Positions 1-4,618 of a DNA stretch of 20,724 bases are shown here, one piece after another. Source of the DNA: a virus. Position 1 is the stretch's first letter. Each line of letters starts with the position of its first letter. Under the pieces are notes generated by a model that worked only from the letters and a program-made list of their open reading frames with translations, was not told the origin of the DNA and made no database searches. The stretch spans positions 1 through 20,724 of IMG/VR virus record IMGVR_UViG_3300033141_006339; one strand, 5' to 3'. Made by a program: the position numbers and the translations under genes.

Positions 1-303
1 GCCCTCGGCGCGGGCGAAATTCGTGCGCCCGACATAGATTGCCCGCTGCCCCGCCGGAAGGTTCTTCTCCTCGACCACCTCGAAGTGCGCGCCGGTAACT
101 TTCTCAAGGTAGGTGCATAGCTCCCTGACGGCCGTGCGCTCCGGCGGAGTCGCATCGGAGGATCGGACAATTACGACCAGAGCTTGCCCGTTTTCGGCGA
201 TCGGGAACGAGCCGTCCTTTTTTGCAGCGCCCAGCTCAGGCGCCGCAAAAGCCGCAGCATTCACCAAAGTGAAAACGAGAATGCCAAACCACATCCGATA
301 CAT
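1..303 (-). CDS. Secreted DUF4838/GH67-N-terminal-domain protein, 5' part only
   Basis: An open frame runs from the ATG at 301-303 to the window edge without a stop (101 codons), so only the N-terminus is present. The start is well supported: AAAGGAG lies 8 nt upstream. Residues 1-21 form a signal peptide (short basic start, hydrophobic core, AAAFA-A cleavage region). The following roughly 80 residues match the N-terminal alpha/beta domain found in front of DUF4838 and GH67-like glycoside hydrolases: a strand (ALVVIV), then the helix pattern AVRELCTYLEKVTGAHFEVV, then the strand AIYVGRT. The protein is probably exported and acts on carbohydrate; the catalytic domain lies outside the window. 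It is likely host chromosome, which would place the phage boundary between here and about 1150. The domain call is from motif recognition only. Confidence 0.7.
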   Translation of the reverse strand, partial: MYRMWFGILVFTLVNAAAFAAPELGAAKKDGSFPIAENGQALVVIVRSSDATPPERTAVRELCTYLEKVTGAHFEVVEEKNLPAGQRAIYVGRTNFARAEG

Positions 304-381
304 GCTCACCGCTCCTTTCCCACATCCCAACACTTCCCAGCCAAGCATACAACATGAGCAACGCGCCAATCCACACAAGAC

Positions 382-670
382 TCAGGCCGGCTGCCCGGGC
401 CCTTCGGATTCTTCCGCCCTGGCGCTTGCACCAACAAGCTCGCTCACTGCCGCCCAGACCCCTATCCGCGATGGGCTCCACGGGCAGGGGTTCATCGCCG
501 AAGGCACATTCGATGACGACCCAGTCCGCCGAGCGGCGCGATAATTCAAGGTAGGCGGCACGGGTCGCCTCCAGATGGCTCACGCTTCTTTCGTGGATGT
601 CCGTGCCGCCCCGCCCTATCAGGTCTCACAGTCGCCCCGCTCTTCCGCAGCCAACAACTTGCCCGCGCAT
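382..670 (-). pseudogene. Thymidylate-kinase-like C-terminal remnant, frameshifted
   Basis: Three minus-strand frames join into a string resembling the C-terminal half of dTMP kinase. The pieces are LLAAEERGDCET, then (after a shift near 622-630) GRGGTDIHERSVSHLEATRA followed by AYLELSRRSADWVVIEC, then PVEPIADR, and, after one extra base near 450-456, VWAAVSELVGASARAEE ending at a TGA at 382-384. In dTMP kinases the matching region contains the LID (Arg-rich, DRIE-like), an F/YHxRV-like helix and the WVVID strand. No intact P-loop half is seen upstream. Either it is a decayed gene at the phage/host junction or the sequence has indel errors. The family assignment is tentative and based on pattern only. 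Confidence 0.35.
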
Positions 671-676
671 GTGCGA

Positions 677-895
677 CTATCGCGCACAGGACTCCCCGAA
701 GAAACCCAAAAGAGCTATCCAGAGCATGTGAAGCCCAGCCATGGCCAAGTAGCAGACCCATGGAGCGTGTAGCGCAGCTTCATAACCGATAAGGAGCGAA
801 CCTATGGACAGCAAGCATGGTAAGATCCCCCAGTAGCCCTTGAAAACGAGCCTGTATGTTCGCAAGGATTCTCTATCCCACTTGAGCCGCAACAT
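677..895 (-). CDS. Small two-helix membrane protein, unknown
   Basis: This 72-residue ORF has two clear hydrophobic stretches: about residues 20-39 (YWGILPCLLSIGSLLIGY) and about 46-66 (WVCYLAMAGLHMLWIALLGF). Its N-terminus is basic. A GAGGAGG sequence lies upstream of the ATG but at 13 nt, longer than usual, which lowers confidence. It sits just before the dTMP-kinase-like remnant and ends with TAG at 677-679. No family is recognised. It may be a real small inner-membrane protein or a fragment of a decayed gene in the junction region. Confidence 0.35.
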   Translation of the reverse strand: MLRLKWDRESLRTYRLVFKGYWGILPCLLSIGSLLIGYEAALHAPWVCYLAMAGLHMLWIALLGFFGESCAR

Positions 896-1151
896 TTTTC
901 ACTTGCAACCTCCTCGCTTTCGCCGTTTGCAACACGGTAGCAACAAATCACCACAGGCCCCAGCTACGCAACACTTGGCTACTTGGCAGGCCAGTACCCA
1001 TTGTTCGCGTGCATTTGGTTTGTCACTTTTGCCAACGTAAAACGGGTGTGTGCGGGCACAAAATATACGCAGGAAACCGGTTTTGTTTTTGTCCGGCCTC
1101 TTTGCACTATACTATATCTTGACGCTTGCACGTCCGCAAGCGCGCTTTGTG
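896..1151. other. Intergenic gap with one strong hairpin
   Basis: These 256 bases show no convincing coding frame on either strand and are less GC-rich than the genes. They contain a perfect 7-bp inverted repeat, CGCTTGC - ACGTCC - GCAAGCG (1123-1142). It lies just past the stop of the last glycosyltransferase, where a transcription end would be expected, but no T-run follows on either strand, so a classical intrinsic terminator is not shown. An AT-rich TATACTATAT stretch lies at about 1108-1117. Confidence 0.4.
1123..1142. terminator. Possible terminator hairpin after the glycosyltransferase operon
   Basis: A perfect 7-bp stem with a 6-nt loop (CGCTTGC ACGTCC GCAAGCG) lies 10 nt beyond the TAA of the last minus-strand glycosyltransferase gene. 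The expected U-tract is absent (TCAAGATATAG follows on the minus strand), so it may be Rho-dependent, an RNA-stabilising 3' hairpin, or coincidental. Confidence 0.3.
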
Positions 1152-2009
1152 TTATACAAGATGTGGCAGGGGCGGCCCTCCTTTGTTGTGGCAGTGGTCG
1201 ACGCGGTCTACAGGTCTACCATCGTCATAAATCATCCTGAAGCGGCCTGGCAGGGCACGCTCTATTACATCCGGGCGGCGAGGGGCGGTTTTGTCAGCGG
1301 TGCCCAGATACGTGGGTTTAAGGCGGTCTTGATGGCTCGTCAAAAGGGTTTTAATGGCGCGTTGATGGATATCGTCTGGGGCCATCTCGGCGACGATTTC
1401 TGCGGGCGGGCGGGTAAGTTTGCCTCGTAGCCACTGGCGCATCAGGCTGCGTTCTACGATGCGTTCGTCGGGCTTGACGCCTTTCAGGTGAAAGAACAAG
1501 GGGCCGGGGCTGCACGTGGCTTTTACGACCGTTTCGGGCCGGGCTGCCGAGCCTCCCCGCCAGCAGAAGTCTCTCATCGCCCGCCGGTTGACAAAAACGT
1601 GGCAGCGGTCGTAGTGGTGCAGGCGCTGGGTTGTGTGGTTGAGGTCTCCCCACATCTCACAGAGCTGTAGACGCACGATAGGGGCGTCGCCCTCGGCAAT
1701 CCGGCGCAGCAGGTGGGCGTTGTATTCGCAAAGCACGTCGTCAGCGTCCAGCCAGAAAAGCAGCGGGCTGTCGCAGGCGAGGGTGAGCAGTTGATTGCGC
1801 GCCTGCACCCAGCCCATTTGCGGGCCGGGGTTGCGCCACCAGTAGATGTTCTTGTGTCGGAGAGCCATGTTCAGGGCCACATCGGGGGTTTCGTCGGTGC
1901 TGGCGTCGTCGAGCACCAGGATGTGGTCGAAGTGCGCCGCTATGCTTTCCAGGCAGAAGCGGAGCGTGTAAGCATCATTGTGGGCCGGGATGAGGGCTGT
2001 CAGGTGCAT
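1152..2009 (-). CDS. GT2-family glycosyltransferase
   Basis: This 285-aa protein has a GT-A fold N-terminus: strand LTALIPAHN (3-11), the nucleotide-binding segment ILVLDDAST (30-38) with DDAS, and the metal-binding LFWLDADDVL segment (84-93) with DADD in place of the usual DxD. About 100 residues of probable acceptor-side sequence follow, ending with a basic tail. It should transfer a sugar from a nucleotide sugar; donor and acceptor cannot be read from the sequence. The start has GGAGG 7 nt upstream and overlaps the 3' end of the preceding gene by 10 nt, so the two are translationally coupled. It is the last gene of the minus-strand late operon. Unlike its two upstream GT neighbours it has no tandem-repeat insertion. 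Confidence 0.85.
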   Translation of the reverse strand: MHLTALIPAHNDAYTLRFCLESIAAHFDHILVLDDASTDETPDVALNMALRHKNIYWWRNPGPQMGWVQARNQLLTLACDSPLLFWLDADDVLCEYNAHLLRRIAEGDAPIVRLQLCEMWGDLNHTTQRLHHYDRCHVFVNRRAMRDFCWRGGSAARPETVVKATCSPGPLFFHLKGVKPDERIVERSLMRQWLRGKLTRPPAEIVAEMAPDDIHQRAIKTLLTSHQDRLKPTYLGTADKTAPRRPDVIERALPGRFRMIYDDGRPVDRVDHCHNKGGPPLPHLV

Positions 2010-2929
2010 CGGATGACCTCCATGTATGGCAGGATGCGGTGCCTGGCCCAGGAGACGGCATCATGGCCAGTGGGCATGAGCGGCTGGCCGTCGCCGAAAT
2101 CGCAGTTGGCGGCGGCGAAGCGGTCGGAGGCACCGGGCTTGTTGCCGCAGGAGCTTATGTGGGCGAAGCCCTGTCCCCAGCGATAGACATAGGTGATGGC
2201 CTCGGATTCGGGGATTTTGTAGAGTCTGCCTGCGCGCTCGAAGGTGGCCATGAGGGCGCGCGCCTGGCCGCTGTTGGTGGGGGGATAGCCGCCTGACTCA
2301 AGCGCTTCCTGGCGGCGGAATATCATGGTGCCCTCGAAGACGTTGTGATGGACGCCGTGATACATAGGCTTGAGGCGTGAGGCTTGCCCCGTCGTATTCG
2401 GGGCTTGCCCCGTCGTTTTCGGGGCTTGAGGGTTGAGGTTTACCCCGTCGTTCTCGGGGCTTGCCCCGTCGTCTTCGGGGCTTGCCCCGTCGTCCTCGGG
2501 GGTTGCCTCGTTGTTCTGGGGGCTTGAGGGGGCGAGGCCGACGACGTAGTGGGCGGCGCGGGATTTGACGCAGCCTGCGCCTTCGCGCAGGAGGGCTTGA
2601 ACGCCTTTTGAGAGGTGGTCGGGCAGGTAGAGGTCGTCGTCGTCCCAGTGGGCGACAAGCGGCGTGGAGGCCGCTTCCAACAGGGCCTGGCGCTTGTGGC
2701 CGAGGGTCGGGTAACGTTCTTTGGCGTTGATGATAGTTACGGGTAGCCCGTCTCCGCCCCCAATAATGGGCTTCGGTGCGTCATTCAAGACAAGCATCCG
2801 CTTGTTTGGATAATCCTGTAGCAGGAAGCAGGCGACGGCGTCGCGCAGGCGCTTGAAGCGCCCGTAGGTGGGGCAGAGGCAGGTAACGGCAGGGCAATCA
2901 CTCGCTATGGCATTTGCCATATCAGGCAT
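2000..2929 (-). CDS. GT2-family glycosyltransferase with a repeat-derived insertion
   Basis: This 309-aa protein starts with a GT-A domain: VTCLCPTYGRF (15-25), strand RMLVLNDAP (44-52), HKRQALLEAA (78-87) and the metal site HWDDDDLYLPDHL (94-106). The C-terminal half holds TMIFRRQEALESGGYP (201-216) and WGQGFAHISS (251-260), typical of GT2 enzymes. Residues about 135-188 between the two halves are not glycosyltransferase sequence but translated repeat units (PEDDGAS, PENDGVN, APKTTGQ, SRLKP), from the array at 2367-2530. Adjacent units are read in different frames, so units are joined out of phase yet no stop arises. The insertion falls after the metal-binding motif, probably in a surface loop. 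The start overlaps the upstream sulfatase-like gene. Donor and acceptor are unknown. Confidence 0.85.
   Translation of the reverse strand: MPDMANAIASDCPAVTCLCPTYGRFKRLRDAVACFLLQDYPNKRMLVLNDAPKPIIGGGDGLPVTIINAKERYPTLGHKRQALLEAASTPLVAHWDDDDLYLPDHLSKGVQALLREGAGCVKSRAAHYVVGLAPSSPQNNEATPEDDGASPEDDGASPENDGVNLNPQAPKTTGQAPNTTGQASRLKPMYHGVHHNVFEGTMIFRRQEALESGGYPPTNSGQARALMATFERAGRLYKIPESEAITYVYRWGQGFAHISSCGNKPGASDRFAAANCDFGDGQPLMPTGHDAVSWARHRILPYMEVIRCT
2367..2530. repeat. Mixed family A/B tandem repeat array inside a glycosyltransferase gene
   Basis: About seven units of the 21-22-nt family B repeat (core CCCCGTCGTTNTCGGGG; units begin near 2382, 2403, 2438, 2459, 2480 and 2502) are bracketed and interrupted by heptamers GGCTTGA/GGCGTGA/GGGTTGA (family A). 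Each B unit has complementary ends, CCCCG...CGGGG, around a 7-nt loop. The array is wholly inside the coding frame of the glycosyltransferase and supplies about 54 residues. Confidence 0.9.
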
Positions 2930-3737
2930 AGCCTAAGGCCTCCAGCTTGGTTAGGACATCTGATTCGCAGTTTTGGGCTTCACGTTCTGCGCTACCGTCT
3001 AACCTGAGCCAGGGGACGGCATAGAGTTGGGGGTAGCGCCAGTGGCCTTCGTGGCCGAACTTACCGCCGTCCTCGCCCAGCATCTCGCCGTGGTCGCTCG
3101 TAACAATGATAGTGCCGGTCAATTGTCCGGCTAACTGCCGGGCCGCGTCCCAGGCCAGGGCGAGGTTCATGCGGTATGCGCGCTTCAGGAGCGTCCAATC
3201 AAAAGCGCCTTGCCTGACGGCCACATCGGGTCGGGTGAGCGCATGGCAGGCGCGGCCGAACTCGGAATTGGAGCGGCCCCAGCGGCTGACAGCCAGAGGG
3301 ATTGCGCCGATGTATGGGCTGTGCGGCTGGAGGTAATGAATTACTACGCGCCTGCCTTCAAGGCGGCCCATCTCCAGGTAAGTGAGCACGACTCCGTTGA
3401 CGCTCAGGGGGTGCACGGAGGGGATGGCCAGCCGGGTGAAGCGCGACCAGTGCCGCTTCCAGATGCTGATTAGTTCCACTTGGAGGCTGCGCTTCTGCAC
3501 CTCGCGGTCAACGACAGGGTTCGCAGTGAAGTACAGGACATTCAGGCGCTCCAGCAGCGGCCCGACTTTCGCTATCCACTGGGGGGTGCAGACGCCGGGG
3601 GAGCGCACAGCGGGGGCATCCGTGCCGGTAACTTCGCGTAAGGCATCCGCCCGGCAGGCATCCAGGACGATGAGCACGTCCCAGTCGGCCCGCTCGAGCA
3701 ATTGTAATTGTTCCTTATCCCCAGGCCCCGGCCCCAT
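2922..3737 (-). CDS. Sulfatase / alkaline-phosphatase superfamily protein
   Basis: This 271-aa soluble protein has the metal-binding and nucleophile region WDVLIVLDACRADALRE (19-35), strand RRVVIHYLQPHSPY (129-142), and the distal metal ligands IVTSDHGEML (211-220) and FGHEGHW (227-233). This is the pattern of sulfatases, phosphoglycerol transferases and related alkaline-phosphatase-fold enzymes. There is no CxPxR formylglycine motif; Cys28 of DACR is the candidate nucleophile position. It is shorter than classic sulfatases (around 450-550 aa) and lacks a signal peptide, so it probably acts in the cytoplasm. Similar short DACR proteins are often found beside glycosyltransferases, as here. A likely role is adding or removing a sulfate or phosphate-linked group on a glycan; the substrate is unknown. 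A GAGAGGG lies 10 nt before the ATG. Confidence 0.75.
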   Translation of the reverse strand: MGPGPGDKEQLQLLERADWDVLIVLDACRADALREVTGTDAPAVRSPGVCTPQWIAKVGPLLERLNVLYFTANPVVDREVQKRSLQVELISIWKRHWSRFTRLAIPSVHPLSVNGVVLTYLEMGRLEGRRVVIHYLQPHSPYIGAIPLAVSRWGRSNSEFGRACHALTRPDVAVRQGAFDWTLLKRAYRMNLALAWDAARQLAGQLTGTIIVTSDHGEMLGEDGGKFGHEGHWRYPQLYAVPWLRLDGSAEREAQNCESDVLTKLEALGYA

Positions 3738-3752
3738 ATGGCATTTTCCCTC

Positions 3753-4010
3753 TCATTCCCCGTATCTCTCCCGCAGTTGCCTCACGGCTTCTTCTGCTTG
3801 CTGTGTCCTGGCGTCCCGGTAGAGCAAGCTGAGCATGTAGGGACTGAGCAGATAGCCTGTGAAAGGGGCCTTCTCGCCCTTCCTCAGGTATCGCACCTCT
3901 GCCTCAATGCTGAGCGGAGCCTTCGGAACCGCTTTGCAGCCGGCGACGAGCCAGGTCAAGCAGATAGCCAGCAATAACGCGAGTGTCATGCGTCTTATGA
4001 ACGGCTTCAT
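3753..4010 (-). CDS. Small lipoprotein, candidate o-spanin
   Basis: This 85-aa protein starts at the ATG at 4008-4010, chosen over an upstream start at 4085 because GGAGG lies 7 nt before it and a clean lipoprotein signal follows: basic MKPFIRR, hydrophobic core, lipobox LVAGC with Cys25. The mature part is about 60 residues, mixed charge, ending in a helical EEAVRQLRERYGE. Its first 107 nt overlap the end of the preceding gene in another frame. An embedded or overlapping outer-membrane lipoprotein after an N-terminally anchored helical protein is the layout of Rz/Rz1 spanin pairs. The Pro-rich content common in Rz1 is weak here, so the spanin call is an inference from layout and signals. Confidence 0.65.
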   Translation of the reverse strand: MKPFIRRMTLALLLAICLTWLVAGCKAVPKAPLSIEAEVRYLRKGEKAPFTGYLLSPYMLSLLYRDARTQQAEEAVRQLRERYGE

Positions 4011-4149
4011 CGAACCCCTCCAGGTCAGACGAAAGCTCTTCGGCAACCGCCATGATGGCCCTGTCCCGCGCCCGATTCGGGTCATTGCGGTTCTGAATCA
4101 GAACGAGCAGCACCTTCAGCATCACCAGGATGATGCTCGCTATTGTCAT
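3904..4149 (-). CDS. Membrane-anchored helical protein, candidate i-spanin
   Basis: This 81-aa protein has an N-terminal transmembrane segment (TIASIILVMLKVLLVLIQN, residues 2-20) followed by a charged, mostly helical domain rich in Ala, Arg, Asp and Glu. It follows the holin-like gene and overlaps the lipoprotein gene by 107 nt in a different frame, as inner-membrane spanins (Rz) do with Rz1. Its ribosome-binding site is supplied by a family B repeat copy: GAGGT at 4155-4159 lies 5 nt before the ATG at 4147-4149. Sequence similarity to known Rz proteins is not evident by eye; the role rests on position, topology and overlap. Confidence 0.6.
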   Translation of the reverse strand: MTIASIILVMLKVLLVLIQNRNDPNRARDRAIMAVAEELSSDLEGFDEAVHKTHDTRVIAGYLLDLARRRLQSGSEGSAQH

Positions 4150-4150
4150 G

Positions 4151-4215
4151 GTTTACCTCGTCATTCTTCGGGCTTTACCTCATTGTTTCTGAGGTTTACC
4201 TCGTTGTTCTCGGGG
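4151..4215. repeat. Three diverged family B repeat units between holin and spanin genes
   Basis: Three tandem units begin near 4151, 4173 and 4194 (GTTTACCTCGTCATTC..., CTTTACCTCATTGTTTC..., GTTTACCTCGTTGTTC...). On the minus strand they encode the last residues of the holin-like protein, its TGA stop (4180-4182, created by a C-to-T change inside a unit: AACAACGAGG became AACAATGAGG), and the Shine-Dalgarno sequence of the next gene. Confidence 0.85.
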
Positions 4216-4440
4216 TTGTTCCATGGCTGGCGGCGATATCTGGAGCAGGCCGCCAGCGGACTTCTCCCCTGCATCCTCTATCGCTATGCCCAGAATGTTG
4301 GCGAAGATGACCGCCAACGCACCCGCCAACGCCACGCTGTCCATCTGTAGATTCAGCTTTGCGTTCAGCACCGGCACAAGAATGCCCAGCACCATCAGCC
4401 AGAACTTGCGAGAAGCCAGCAGACTCTTTATTACTCGCAT
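4180..4440 (-). CDS. Holin-like two-helix membrane protein
   Basis: This 86-aa protein has a basic N-terminus, a first transmembrane segment around residues 12-28 (KFWLMVLGILVPVLNAK), a second around 35-53 (VALAGALAVIFANILGIAI), then an acidic/amphipathic stretch and a polar tail. This size and topology fit small phage holins, and the neighbours fit a lysis cassette. AAAGGAG lies 7 nt before the ATG, just after the TGA of the 54-aa membrane protein. The last 10 or so residues (REQRGKPQKQ) are translated family B repeat and the stop codon lies in the repeat, so the original C-terminus has been replaced or extended. No endolysin is seen in the window. Confidence 0.65.
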   Translation of the reverse strand: MRVIKSLLASRKFWLMVLGILVPVLNAKLNLQMDSVALAGALAVIFANILGIAIEDAGEKSAGGLLQISPPAMEQPREQRGKPQKQ

Positions 4441-4453
4441 TGTTCTACTCCTT

Positions 4454-4618
4454 TCATCGCAATCTCAGGTATAGCAGCGCCGACAGAACGACCAGCAGCA
4501 GAAACAGCCCGGTAAGCACTACGGCGTTGCGGAGGCCAAATCCCCATTCCTTTACCAGCGCTCTCACAAACCCGCAGTGCTCATACATCCACTTACACAA
4601 TCGTTTTCTGAAACTCAT
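4454..4618 (-). CDS. 54-aa single-pass membrane protein
   Basis: This short frame of 54 codons begins at the ATG at 4616-4618 and ends at TGA 4454-4456. It is supported by a strong Shine-Dalgarno sequence (AGGAGGAG, 6 nt before the ATG) and tight packing: it starts inside the 3' end of the large glycosyltransferase gene and ends 13 nt before the holin-like gene. Residues 1-30 are basic and aromatic (MSFRKRLCKWMYEHCGF...); residues 31-51 form one transmembrane helix (NAVVLTGLFLLLVVLSALLYL); it ends in RLR. It probably belongs to the lysis cassette, for example as a second holin, antiholin or pinholin-like protein. Function is inferred from size, topology and place only. Confidence 0.65.
   Translation of the reverse strand: MSFRKRLCKWMYEHCGFVRALVKEWGFGLRNAVVLTGLFLLLVVLSALLYLRLR

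Noticed and set aside
2382-2521. Series of Rho-independent terminators formed by CCCCG...CGGGG units
   Set aside because: Stems are only about 5 bp, no U-tracts follow, and the units lie inside a translated frame, so termination there would cut off the gene.
2367-2530. CRISPR-like direct repeat array
   Set aside because: Units are directly tandem or separated by other repeats, there are no unique spacers of constant size, and the whole array is translated within a glycosyltransferase gene. No cas genes are present.
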